In this document: piece by piece, positions 11,201 to 23,311 of the stretch
Numbering within the stretch: the first letter of the stretch is position 1
How the letters are laid out: each line of letters begins with the position of its first letter
Source of the DNA: Aquila chrysaetos chrysaetos
Lineage: Eukaryota > Chordata > Aves > Accipitriformes > Accipitridae
DNA length: 64,000 nt
Reading direction: 5' to 3'
NCBI RefSeq assembly: GCF_900496995.4
Contig: NC_044019.1
Location: forward strand, 8,219,501-8,283,500
Program-made: the position numbers and the translations under genes
The notes under the pieces: generated by a model
Databases searched by the model: none
Seen by the model: only the letters and a program-made list of their open reading frames with translations
What the model was told of the DNA's origin: nothing

Positions 11201-13855
11201 CTGGGTTGCTAACGGAGTCAGGGGGCTTTGAACTAGGTTTGTCAGGGAAGACCCACCAGGTAGAGAACAGCACACATAAGACAGGGTGACAAAAATGCTC
11301 AGACAAACCAGCTCTGCTACAGGATGATGGACAGACCTCTTGTACAGTCATGATAAGAAGGGTAGCCAAAAAAGTAGAATAGTGTGGTGGATGTCCACTA
11401 CAGATCCTCTGTCAAGAAGTGAATGAAGCCATCTTTAAACAGCTGAAGAAACCTAGTGATCACAGACCACAGTTTGCAAGAGGGACTTCAACCACCCCAA
11501 TATCTGCTGTGAGAGCAACACAGTGGGGCAAACAAAAGTCAGGTTTCTCAATGCATCAAAGATAATTTTTTTATGTGGTGATGTAACGTGGTAAGAGTTC
11601 AAGATCCCAGGAGAAGTGAAGATGACAAGTAACAAAATAAACAGCTAGATTACATTTGTTCAGGAGACTAATCTGACAGGTACAGTACTACGGGAGGGCC
11701 TGAAAGAGCAATGCAGCCCTGGAGAGATGGCTGATCCTCAAGGACAGCTTCCCCCAAGCACAAGAGACAAGCACAAGAAGTCCATCCCAGCACGCAGGAA
11801 AATGCACAGATGCAGAAGGAGGACAGTTTGGCTGGACAGTGAACTTCGGACTAAGTTCAAAAAGGAAGCACATGGGAAGCAAAGCAAAGACCAGATACAT
11901 GTGAGGACTTCACCAGAACCGATGAAGCATGCAAAGGGCAACATGAAGGGCTTCTCGGGCTACTGTGAGCACACTGGCAGCAAAAGACCAAGAAAACCAT
12001 GGGCTGGATGCTGAGGAGGGAAGGCAATCAACTGACCAAGGACACAGGAAAGGCTGAGGTATTCAATGTCTTCCTTGCTTCAGGCTTTACCATCAAGGTC
12101 TGCTCTCAGGCCTCCCAAGTACTTGTGCCTCATGGCAGAGCTTGGAGGAAGAAAGTGCCACCTGTCAGGGCCCCCAGCAAATATTCCCCCTCCTAGGGTT
12201 TTGGTTACCTGGGCTCAGGGCCAAGACAGTACAGCTGGTGACCTTGGTGAGAGCTTTTCCAGAAAGCTCTACTGAGGCTTCAGCGAAGGCCTCCACTCTC
12301 TGCCTTGGGAGCTGCTTTTAAGCTGCGGCTCTTGCCTTTGGCACCCACCTGAGCTACAGACTTGACTTCCCAGCATGACTGCAAAGCTGCCTCACTGTGG
12401 ATCCGTCTGCCAACCCAGGCTCTTGCCTTAACCCAGCTACCTGCCATCGCCCAGCTTGCCCCGCTCACCCTGTGGATCCTGAGGGACTGTACCCTTACTG
12501 GTGAGGCCACTGCTGCTGCCTGCCTTGCTGCCACACTTAGCATCCCTTCCCTTAGGGACTAGCGTGTCCCTGCTGCTCCCAGACACTAACCGTGGTACAG
12601 AAAGATGAAGTTAGAGACCGCCTTAAGAAAAGTGGACATACACAACTCCATAAGACCAAATAGGATGGAGAAGCAACTGCTTTCTATAATTTTGAAAGGT
12701 CCTATCAATCTGGGAGGTAACCGATGACTGCAAAAAGGGCAAATGTCACCTTCAAGACAGGCAATAAGGGAGATACAGGCCAGTCAGACTTGCCTGTCTC
12801 CTCCCAGTGTCTCAGGGGACTGTGGAGCAAATCCACACAGAGACTATTTGCATGCACATGATGGACAAGAAAGCAATTGGGAACAAGAAGCATGGATCCA
12901 CCAAAGGCAAATGGTGCCTGGCCAACCTGACTGCCCTTTCTGACAAAATGATTTGCTCTGTGGAATAAGAGAACCATAAATATTCTGTATCTTGTTTTAG
13001 TAACTCAGAGCCCTTCTGCATGCTTGCAGCCACACTGGGCAGGTATAAACTATGGACAGACTACATGGTGGATGAAAAACTGTCTGGACTGCCAGGTTCA
13101 AAGGAGTGTGATTACAGGTCTACAATCTAGTGGCTGGTAACAAAAAGCTACCTACGAAAGCTGGTAGTGGACACAATATTAAAATCTTCATCATGACCAG
13201 TGCAACAGTACAGAACAGCCCTTAAAAAAAAAAAAATCTGTGGATAAGACCAAACTGGAGGGGTGCAGTCCAGAAGCCTGAAAAGCAGAACTGCAATCCA
13301 GATGACTGTGACATGCTAGAAGAATGAGCTGGCAGGAACCTCGTGAAGTTCAACAAGGGCAAGTGCTATGTGCTGCCCTAGGGATGGAGCAACCCCATGC
13401 AACAGGACAGGCTGGGGACAAACCGAGAGGTCACAGTTCTGCAGGAGAGAAACTGGAGATCCTGGTAGATAAAAAGTTCAGCATGAGTCAGCTGTGAGTC
13501 CTGGCAGCAATGAAGGCTTGTCTCAAGCTAGGCTAAAAAGGTATCATAGAAAAGACACAGCCAGACTCATCTCAAGCACCTAGAGGTAACGGTCATAAAT
13601 TGCAACAAGGGAAATCCCAGTCAATGTAAGGAAAAATTTATTGACCATGTGAGTGGTCTGCACTGGAAGAGTGACCCACAGGGGTGGTGAAATGGCCACC
13701 CTTGCACATTTTCAAAACCCCAGTGGACAAGACCCTGAACAACCTACCTTCTGTGAGCAGACTGAAGGAGGCCACCTCATGAGGTCCTCTGCAGTCCAAA
13801 TCTATGCTTTCACCAGCATTCCATTGATAGAGAGCCTCTCCTCCAAGCCTGGGGA
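11200..13855 (+). mobile_element. CR1 LINE, plus strand, inserted into the older element
   Basis: In plus-strand order this reads as CR1 ORF2. GGGACTTCAACCACCCCAAT near 11486 is the endonuclease GDFNHPDI motif. GGCTGGACAGTGAACTTCGG near 11830 falls in the linker. The pre-RT block MLRREGNQLTKDTGKAEVFN follows near 12005, then GGCAAATGGTGCCTGGCCAA near 12906 (RT). A GGAGATCCTGGTAGATAAAA segment lies near 13450, and the 3' tail ends at 13800-13855. Many stops and frame shifts make it inactive. The 5' boundary is uncertain (11200-11370). The 3' octamer tail is degraded. It separates two halves of an opposite-strand older LINE. Confidence 0.65.
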
Positions 13856-15170
13856 AACTTAGCTTAGTACAACTTTGTCAAAGGTTTTCTGAAAATTTGG
13901 TGATAGCTGTTGCTTCCCCTCTACGTATGCACTTGCACAACTCCAGTACATTAACAAGGTGGAATTTCCCTTTACAGAAACCATGCTGACTCTTTTCCAA
14001 TGGAGTGTATTTTCCAGTAAGCAGTGATTTTGTCATTTATAACTCTATCATCTTATTGCTGCTGGAAGTCAGTCACCTATATGGTGTTCCCAGGATGTCC
14101 TCTAGAGCCCATCTTTAGCAGTAACAGTGATAACAAGGAATTCACTGAGCTTCTCTGTTATGCCTTACCATCCCCAGATGCCTGTTCCATCACCCTTGGT
14201 CACTGAGCAGTCCCACGCAATCACTAGCTGGATCCCTGCTCTTGATGGATTTAGAGAACGTATTACTACTGGTTTGAGCCTCCAGTGCAAGGCGCTCTTC
14301 AACCTCCCTTTCACCCTTTTTAATTCTCCTTTTACATTTCACCTGCTATGCTACGCTACAGATTTCCCTGTTCTCACCCACCATGCTTTCCATTTTTTAA
14401 ATGCTTGTCTTTTCCCCATGATGGCTTTTTAGCTTTCCCATTGAGTCACAGAGGGATTTTTAGGGGGAGACCAATTTGTTCGCTTTCAAACGGTATATCT
14501 TGGCTTCTGACACACTGTTTTTCAAACAGATTCCAAGGTCCCTGTAGGCTGCTCACTTTTGGGGCAGATCTTTTTATGGTTTGGGGGATTTTAAAACTAC
14601 TTGATTCATTTTTAGGTATTTCCATTTCTTGAAATTGAATATCCATGTGCTGGATTTTTTTTGTCTGCTGTCCCCTTCTACTCAGTTATATCTAATTGTA
14701 CTGTGGTTGCTGTAAGTTTAAACTTGGTTTCTGTAGGAAGCAGTCATCTATTGAGTTAGAAGAATGTTCTCTCTACCTCGCCTTCTGAGGAGGCACAGAA
14801 CTGGTCTCTGTCCAGGTAGTTGAAATCTCCCATTATAACTCCCCCAAATCTGCAGCTTCTCTGATCTCACTTAATAGCTCCTGATCACTATCACTGCCCT
14901 GATCCAGGGGTTACCAGTATAATCCTAGTAGCACATTGTAGGTCTGGGATTTCTACCCATACAGACCCAATAGTGCTTCTCTTTTCCTGTATTTGTAATG
15001 CTGCTACCCTTTATAAAACCCCTTCATGCACAGTGCCCATCTCCCACTATATACCCTACCCCACCATTTCTGTACAGCTGGTACCCTGGCATTACCGCAT
15101 CCCAGTGAAAGCCTCCTTCCACCACATTTCAGAGATGCTTGTTACAGCACGGATAGCATAACCGTGGGGT
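13856..15170 (-). mobile_element. Ancient CR1/L3-like LINE, 5' part, minus strand
   Basis: The sequence resumes with ACTTTGTCAAAGGTTTTCTG, then an AACCATGCTGACTCTTTTCC block. These are reverse-strand RT segments that would directly follow the part ending near 11200. Further right are the CATTTCTTGAAATTGAATAT and TAGTTGAAATCTCCCATTAT segments, which I recognise from the endonuclease-to-RT region of old CR1/L3 elements. The right end, about 15170, is set by loss of recognisable similarity. No long open frame remains. Confidence 0.6.
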
Positions 15171-18100
15171 TAGCTCTCTATAAACACCATCAAAAGAACA
15201 TCCCTAATCACACAAAATAATTGATATGATCACAATATCTACAACTAGTTAATACTATTGTATCACAAGTCACCCAAAACAAGAACAAACACATTCCATT
15301 TGGAATTCAACAACCCCAAAACTTACAATTGGCATTACAGTACTATCAGCACATATCAAACCAATGCAGATTTAGATGGTAAAAGATTTGCTTCTTGCTA
15401 CAGCTCACTGGCAAAATCCTTTTCCCTCTCTGCTCTTGGCAGGCCAGTCAAGTTTCAAATAAGAATTAATATCTCACAAATGGAATCACCATCTCCTCTG
15501 CTAGGTACAATTTTGGCAAAGAAATGCCTGATGACTTTTTTTCCAAATCTACCCTAAAGGTCCCATTTCTCCCAATTCTCTTTTTCTTTCATGTTAGTTC
15601 AGGTCCTCTTCAGTATTAATCATAATTAATACATGCTACCAGTGACCAACTCACATGCAACCTAAGAATCTCTGAGCTGATCCTGAGTATGTCATGCATT
15701 ATTTTTTATAAAAGAGAAGGGGCTGTTATTTTGTTTACTGCGAGTGCTTCCAGCTTACCTATGCTGCAGACTAGGACAATCAGTAAAAAAGCTACATTCA
15801 AATGCACAAAAATAGTACAAAGTTTCCACACAATCCTCACAAGATACTGGAGCCAGGACAACAAAATTTCCACAGTAAAAGACAGATTCGTATTTCCTTT
15901 CTCTTCCTTGTTGTCCTTCCATCTATTCCCATTTCCTTTTTTCTCTTTCATGCCATTATTTATTTGAATTATCTAACTGCCAATTTAGTCATTACATAAC
16001 TTTTTATATTTAGCCCATACAAAATATTTTCAGTTCAAGAGTACTCAAATATATTAACTTCTAAAAGCAATGACTCATTTCAATCAACAACTCTTCTCCA
16101 GAAAACAAAAATATACTTTCAGAGAAAAAAATTGTGGTGACATAAGCTTTCAGTCTTTGGACCTGCCCTACTTGAAACTTTTTCTTTACTATAGAAAAAG
16201 ATAGCTTCTGCTCGCTGCAGTCTTCCAAGTCTTCTACACATAGAAAAGCAGTGCATTCAGTAATCCAACATGGATTACTACTTGCTATTGCAATTAGCGA
16301 GCCTCTGGGTTCATTCACAAGCAGCAACACCACAGGGTCGCTAAATGCATGTTCAACTTCTGCTACATACACAGAAAAATCATTTCAAGGCCCTGAAGGA
16401 GTAGGAGGACACATACCAAAGACATGGACAAAGGAAACACAGCAGGGAAAAGTCTGACATTTCAATAAGATAAGAAGCCTTGTTTGAGATTGTTCTTGAT
16501 CCACAGGGGTCTCAGTCAGACTATTTTACCAGATTCAGCCAAATGGCAACGACACAAAGAGCAACAAAACAGTCAACAGGGGTTGATGGAGGGCCATCAA
16601 GGGTTTGGGGTTTTTGTTTGTTTGTTTGTTTTTTTAAACTTACTGCGTTTCCTGAGTTACAGCTTTTAAGCAGGGAAAAAAAAAAAAAAAAGAGGAGGTG
16701 AGAAAGAAAAGCATGAGACTTCAGGGTTCACACAACTGTGGTCACAAGAACAGACTCAAACTTTGTGTCTGCACCTTTCCCAAGCGCGTGTCTGTTTTTC
16801 TCTGGTCAATACTTAAAAAACAAACAAAACAAACTGCCCCCCCCCCTCAAAAGAGAGAATTAATTACACAGCTTCAGGCATCATGTAAACCAGGTCCTCT
16901 AACCTGGTAGGTGCAAGTGTTGCTTGTTTCCAGGAGGAAACAAACAAGATCATTAAGATATCTTCATTGCTATAAGTACATTTTCTTCAGACCTTGTCAC
17001 TGAGAATTAATCCCTAACCAGACAACAAATAAATCCTAGCAAAAACAGTGCTGTCTGTTCTGAAGTTTCTGATGATTGCAGAAAATCTAGAACGCAAAAT
17101 GAATGCAGGGATGACCAGGTTGTTGTTTTACTAAGATATTTGTAATTAGTTGAGTTGCGGCAAGTCATAATATTGTGCATTTTAATTTTAGCTGACACCA
17201 GTTGCAAAGTGAATCACATTATGCAAACTACTGCAGTTGCAATCAAAGACTGTTTAACCCTACACTTCATTAAGTTGCAATCAGTTTTATTTGATAACTG
17301 GGATGGTCAAGAAACGCAGGCACAACTCATTTTCACAACTTTTGGAGCCCTGCTAGCTCTGTCACCTGTGACCACATGCCCATCCCCAAGGAAGCCAGGG
17401 GCCTTGGGCCAGCAACTAACAGGACTGAAGTTTCAAAGTTTCTGCTGAAACAACAGGATGATACATGCCTTCAGGCTACATGAGAGCCCAAGGAATTAGT
17501 ATCTTCTTCCTTGCCATATGTAACAGGTAACCTTTGAGAAAGAACAGTCTACAGTATTTTCTGCTGACTTTTAGCTCCAAAATCTGTCAACATCAAGAAA
17601 TTCCCCAAAGGGCTATCCTCTTTGACTTAGGCCTATTCCAGTTAATGAAGACCGCCAAAAACTCTCTTAACTAGTTCACTTTTTACTTCCCTCATTGGAA
17701 GAAGCAGCTGCATGACATACACTGGATTCTGGTAGTTCAGCAAGAACTAACACTTTCAGTAAAGACCAATTATGTATGTTTTTTATAACAGCATCCACAA
17801 AAAAGGTCATTTTATTCTGAGATTAGAGAAATTTACTCAACAACTTGATGCTGTTTTTTCTTCGGCATAAAGTTAAATTCTTTAGGTCCTGGAAAGCTAC
17901 TCACAGATTAGTAATTCAGAGAATTGTCAAACTACTTTTGCTATCTTATTTTAAAATGCTGACAGCAGTGGTATCATTGACTCACGGGGACTTTTTGGCT
18001 TTCTTCAGGTCAGGCAAGAATGAGTATTTTGTAACTTTTTTTTTTTTGTAAGCCAGAAGAATTTATTTTTCCTCATATCCAGAAAGGTCAACGTAGCAGC

Positions 18101-21100
18101 AGGCTTGGCATGAGAGCTCACTACTGGATAGAGAATAAAAATGATACAGTAGAAAAAGAAGAATTAAACCTCGTGTATCTTTGTAGTTCTCCAGAATACC
18201 AGCCAAGTTAATGAAGAAAAATAAAGTAGTCCCTGTTATCTTTGAGTCCCTTCATCTTCTGAAAAGGCCAGCTCCCCTCCCTATACCCCAAAAGTTCTGG
18301 ATGGACAGGAAATGGGGATTTAAAGTACACACAATAATCAAGGAAATGGCTTCTGAGATTAAGAGCTATTAAAAAGGTATTGAACAAAACATCAGACTTA
18401 TTGCAAATGGGACCAGACTTCTATGTTAAACTTCAAAGCCTTGAACCAATGGGGTTGTTTTCTGTGACAGTATTTTCCCCAATAGGTATATGAGAACAAC
18501 TATGCCTTTACCAAAAAAAGCAGCATGGGGAAATTTTGATAGGAAACCAGTGATTGGGCCTACTTCAGAATACCTCCATGTGGTTTTGAAAACAGCTGCC
18601 ACTTTCTTTTCTGCTCTGAAGAATAATTAATCACCTACTTTTTCAAATGATCCTGGTCCCGAATATACTTTTCTACCCTGATCATCTTAAATCAATCATA
18701 CTTAAGGAAGAATTTCTTAAGCTCTCTCAAATAGAATAGGGAAAAAAAATTGTCAAAGAAAAGACATTAGTATGAGACTGATTTGTAAAACGTTCAAAAT
18801 GGAATTACATATGATAGTACGATATTTATAGAATTATGAACCATCACCCAAGGTTTAAAGCTGCCATACACTTTATGTTATGTGCTAGTTGGTGACTCTC
18901 AAAGAGCACTGCCAGTGTTCAAACACAAACAATGCAAATTTCAAGACTCAGAAGGAAGCTCTTGGGATGTGAGAATAGCTCTGCAGACCGGTTTCAACTC
19001 AGGAGAGACCCATATTCTGCAGAACTGAAGAACTGTTCAATCACCTCTGAAATTAGACTAGCCATACCTTTAACCCCAAAAGTTTATTTAAGAGATGGAA
19101 AAAGTTCCCAATCAGCTTCATCACAACACTAAATTATTTTTCTAAATACGAAGCTTGTTTTCTAGTTATATTGCCCAGTTATGGGACTGATTGGTGACAA
19201 CCTGCAAAAGACAAGACAGCAGTGACTGGTGTGGTGTGGATCAAAATGACGCTATACACTGAAGAGTCTGCTATGACATGCTGCGTCTTCTGCCCACAGT
19301 GCTCTCCTAAAACATCAGGTTTGGGTAATGCATTAGGAGGAGATCTGAACCCTTGCAGCACCACCTTCACTGAAGCTCTGGAAGTGGCTGCAAGAAGGAA
19401 GAAAGGATTTGAAGTTACTCCCTCAGGTACTGGAGAGCCTCCAGTCATAGCATTTGCATGAACTATCCTTGAATCACTGCTAGAGAGGGGCCACCAGAGA
19501 GAACACTGCTGAAGGGATGCCTGTTTTGCTGCCCTTTAACCAATTAAAGGAATAACTTCCAGACAAATTAGGATGAAAGAAAGAGAATAAATTAAGGATA
19601 AAACAAAGCAAGAAAAAGCTGAAAAAGACCTTCCTCAACTTACGACTAACCAGTATGTGCCACTGGTCACCGTTTAGGTGATAAAAACACTCAGGAGCCA
19701 CTGCAAAAGACCATGTCTGGAGGTGGGCTGTCTGTAGACACTGCTTGGTGCGAGACCATCAGTTGTTAAATCCTGACGTGATCCCATTTAAGGCCTCAAA
19801 AGTTTCCTGTATATCTCTGACACCTCTGTCCTGACAGCCCCTTTTTCAATCACAGGGTTTTGCAGACCAAGTACAAGTTTTAACAAACATCCATTGTCTA
19901 GGAGCACCTTTGGGGGGGGGGGGGGGAAGCACCGATTTGCAGGGAGGGAAAAAAAAATAATCCTACTTCGGATAACTAAGAATACAGGCACTGAGTTATT
20001 CATATCCACAATGACTTATTATCTGCTTTAAGCCTTGAATCTTTATGCATAACACGACTTGCACACAGCAACACAGTACTTGCTAAGGCTTTTCATTCAA
20101 TTAAAATATTTCAGTATATTTTATCCAGTTTCATGTTTAGTCATATATAACTACCCTTCGGCACACAAAAGTTAGGAAATTGTACATTAATCTGCTGTAG
20201 AGGTACTCCAACCCATTAACACAAACCACGGAAACCCATTTAATAAAGTATACTCTGACATATTCAATTCAAAACTCATTCAACATCTGGATATTTACAG
20301 GGCAAAGTTTTGAGAAGCTATAAACCCTTCCAGAGTCACCAATTACTCAGGAATTACTACAGCTATTGCATACATCTGTGATGGGCAAGTGACAGTTTTC
20401 CAATCAAATTTGTCACACAACCCAACAATACACAGTTACCAAGGTGCCATAACTGCTGCTGAGGTTGCATGGAAGAGCTGAGGAGGCGGCGAAAGCTGCA
20501 GAAAGACACTGTGTGGTAATTCTAATGGCTTGTAAACTGCAAGACCTTAACCTCAGCTACCTTTTAGACACAGAGCAGTGAGAATGTACCTGTGTATCAC
20601 TGTTTGCATAGCAAAAACTGGACTGCAGAACTGCACAAGTAAGAAGTATCGCACCATGAGGCAGTAAGAAAAAACCCAAAACATGATAGGTACAGTCTGA
20701 TAGGTCAGTAGTTTTGCAGGCTGAGGAAGCCACTATGTTTGTGCATTTTTAAAAGTAGCTTATTTTGAAAACAGTGACCTGAGGCATGTGAATTGCCATG
20801 ATTCTCAACAAAACCTATCTTCTTCAGTATCATGAATTTAAGTTAATCCGCAACAGACCAAATTGAAGGAAACCAAAGAATAGAGGCAGAAAATGATAAT
20901 TGTAAAAATCTTAATTAGCATGGTTGACTTTTAATTACCAGTTGGAAGTTACTACGCTACAGATTAAGTGGATCACAGAAGCAGAAGTAAAGCCAGCTCC
21001 ATACTGAAAGCGAAGTCCACCAAGACTTTTTTGTACGATGCTCCATCTGAATTACTACAGCTATGTTGCATCGAGGATTAGCTGTAGTCTGGAAACAATT

Positions 21101-21599
21101 TAGCCACACCATGCAGTGCAGAAACCAAACTAATAAGGCATGCTGTGCTGGAGCTGGCTCCACATAAAGCTTCAGCAACTCTGCGCAGCATTCCCAGAAC
21201 TAGGTATGTCCAGCAGAGCCGATCTGGATCCAGCACAGCTTGTGAAGCCCAACTGACCACGGCCCTGCCAAGCCCCAACACATCCTCCTGGACCTGTCTG
21301 GACAAGCTCCGTTGTGAGCGACTAAACCCATCCAACAACCAAGTGCAGATATGTTTAACTGTCTCACTGCAAAGCCAGCACAGTTTGAGCAGGGCTGCCC
21401 TGAGCTGAGGCTGCCTGCTGCTGCTGGCCCTGTGACCAACCCACCAAGCCCCGGGCACGTCCCAGGGCGAGCTCTTTCTCCCGGTTACCTCGCACAGGCC
21501 ACTCCTCAGGACCTGAGCTGAGCTAAGGGAGTCAGTCAGTGTCTTGCTACCTTTCAGCCGCTTCCCAGCTCTTCCAAGCACCACCAGTAGCGGCTGAGG

Positions 21600-22300
21600 C
21601 ACCAGGACTACGGGGAACACCCCGCCGCGCTCCGGGAGCGGGGGGGGGGGGCAGCGGACTCCAGGGGCGGCGAGCCCCGGGCTCTAACCCGGCACCACCG
21701 CTCCCGCCGCGGCGCCCCTAGCCGCCTTCCTCGTGCCCGCGCTCGGCGGCGGAGGAAGCACACGCTTCACACGCGCGTCGTCCCCGCCGCCTCCGCCCCC
21801 GCGGCCGACGAGCTCGGGCCCGCCGGGCCCCGGCCCGGCCCGAGGCGGGGGAGCGGCGCGGGGGGGGAGGGGTGGGGGGAAGCCGCGCTCGGGACGGGGG
21901 AGGCCACGCGCCGCCCTCCCCGCGGCGGCGCTGGGCGCGCGGCGCTGGCCGGGCCTCCCTCAGCGGGCTCTTACCGAGAGGCGGCTCCGGAGCCGGGCCC
22001 GGGAGCGCGTCCCGCAGCGGACATGGCAGCGGCGGCCCCGCGCCTCCTCGCCCCCGCCCGCCGACCGGAAGCAGAGCGCGCCGCGACGGAAGTGACGCCG
22101 CCGGCCCGAAGGCGGCGGCGGCGGCGCCGCTTCAGCCCGGCGCGGGGTGGCGGCGGAGCGGGGCGGGGCGGGCCGAGAGCCGCCGCGGCAGTGCCGGCCG
22201 CCTTGAAACGCGTAACCGGTCCCGCCAGTGCCGGCGCCGCAAGTAGAGCGGGCGAAGGGGGCTTCGGCGGCTCGGCCGGGAGTCACCGCGGCTGCCTTGC
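21600..22300 (-). promoter_or_regulatory. EYA3: CpG island with likely EYA3 promoter
   Basis: This is a dense CpG block of very high G+C, flanked by AT-rich DNA. It contains several GGGGCGGGG SP1 boxes near 22158-22170. An ETS core ACCGGAAGC lies at 22064-22072. A composite CGGAAGTGACG at 22087-22097 joins an ETS site to a CRE/ATF half site. A minus-strand splice donor in the island points to EYA3. No TATA box is visible. Plus-strand frames through it are low-complexity Arg/Gly/Pro artefacts of CpG composition. Confidence 0.7.
21975..22100 (-). other. EYA3: Probable EYA3 non-coding exon 1 (donor end)
   Basis: On the minus strand the sequence GCCTCTCG is followed by the donor GTAAGA at 21974-21969. 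This is the best minus-strand donor I found in the CpG island. It lies at the expected place: upstream of the EYA3 start exon and on the same strand. The transcription start is not visible, so the right limit is approximate. The assignment is inferred from position; no transcript evidence is available here. Confidence 0.45.
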
Positions 22301-22651
22301 TTTGGGGTTTGGTTTTTGTTAGGCTGGCAGGGCGGTCCCTCCGGTTGGCTGTTTGATGGCTGTAGGTGTTGCGGTGCGGGTTACTGCAAACGGTGGGCCA
22401 GGTCTCAGCCGGAGGGGCAGAGCCGCGGGAGTCTGCAGAAAACCTCCCGCGTGTGCCGCGCAGAGGCTCCGGGGCTTTTAGTCTTGCGGGCGTTGGAGGG
22501 CTCTGGCAGGTTCTCCAGAAGTTGTTTCTTCTCTGAAATTATTTCCCCTTCCCTTTTAGCAGGTCAAAACTTGCTGAGGCCGTCATGCCACCCCTCCCGA
22601 GAGTTCACGTGGCGGCGTTAAGCACGGTCGCGCACCCGCAGGCTCAGGCCC

Positions 22652-23196
22652 TGTCGTGGCACCGACGTGCCGTGGTTAAACCCGGCAGGCAGCTGATGCC
22701 ACGCAGCCCCGCGGTGGGACGGGCGGGAGGATCGGAGAAAAAAAGTGAAATTTCGTGCGTTGAGATAAGGACAGTTTAATAGGAGAGAAAACGAAGGGGG
22801 AAATAGTAATGATACAAGAATTGCAATATACAGAACAGGTGATGCACAATACAGTTGCTCACCACCCGCCAACCAATGCCCAGTTAGTTCCCGAACAGCA
22901 GCTCCCCCCCCCGCCGGTTTATATACTGGCCATGATGTCACATGGTATGGAATACCCTTTGGCCACTTTGGGTCAGCTGTCCTGGCTGTGTCCCCTCCCA
23001 ACTTCTTGTGCCCCTCCAGCCTTCTTGCTGGCTGGGCATGAGAAGCTGAAAAATCCTTGACTTTAGACTAAACATTACTTAGCAACAACTGAAAACATCT
23101 GTGTGTTATCAACATTATTCTCATCCTAAATTCAAAACAAAGCACTGTACCAGCTAGTAGGAAGAAAATTAACTCTATCCCAGCCGAACTAGGACA
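22652..23196 (-). mobile_element. Endogenous retrovirus LTR, minus strand
   Basis: Read on the minus strand it begins TGTCCTAGTTCGGCTGGGAT at 23196 and ends ...CCACGACA at 22652. This is the same family as the LTR at 35534-36116, but clearly diverged from it. It carries a TATATAAA box at 22925-22918 and an ATTAAA polyadenylation signal at 22780-22775, in the proper order for U3-R-U5. About 16 bp (CACCGACGTGCCGTGG) are added near its 3' end. No clean target duplication flanks it (GGCCC against CCAGG), so the ends may be altered. No internal retroviral genes are adjacent; it is probably a solo LTR. It lies about 0.35 kb upstream of the EYA3 CpG island. Confidence 0.85.
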
Positions 23197-23277
23197 CCAG
23201 GTTTTTCCCTTGAGCATAAATACAGAAAGATGAGAAGGTGGGAGAAGTTAAAGGGCAAAAGACTTGAGGAACACGCT

Positions 23278-23311
23278 TTATTTAAAAGAACTTTTGAGAA
23301 TCCATTTTATT
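23278..23311 (-). terminator. PTAFR: Candidate PTAFR polyadenylation signals
   Basis: Two AATAAA hexamers on the minus strand lie at 23311-23306 and 23282-23277. They are the first close pair I noticed downstream of the PTAFR stop codon. If used, the 3' UTR would be about 2.4 kb, running from 25754 to about 23270. I did not exclude weaker or variant signals in between. Confidence 0.4.

Larger units (their letters stand above)
102..21974 (-). other. EYA3: EYA3 intron 1 (about 21.9 kb)
   Basis: This stretch lies between the acceptor at 101 and the likely donor GTAAGA at 21974-21969. I saw no open frame here with the features of a conserved vertebrate protein; the longer frames fall inside CR1 elements. 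The stretches 102-4833, 6671-8393, 8581-10084 and 15171-21600 are AT-rich single-copy-looking DNA, with simple runs such as the A-tract near 2667, the TTTG run near 16612 and a 15-G run at 19912-19926. Extra non-coding 5' exons could be hidden here and cannot be told from sequence alone. Confidence 0.55.

Noticed and set aside
21733-22322. Open frames of 99-124 aa rich in Arg, Gly and Pro on both strands
   Set aside because: They follow from extreme CpG composition, which lacks stop codons in any frame. They overlap the likely EYA3 exon 1 and promoter and contain no family motif.
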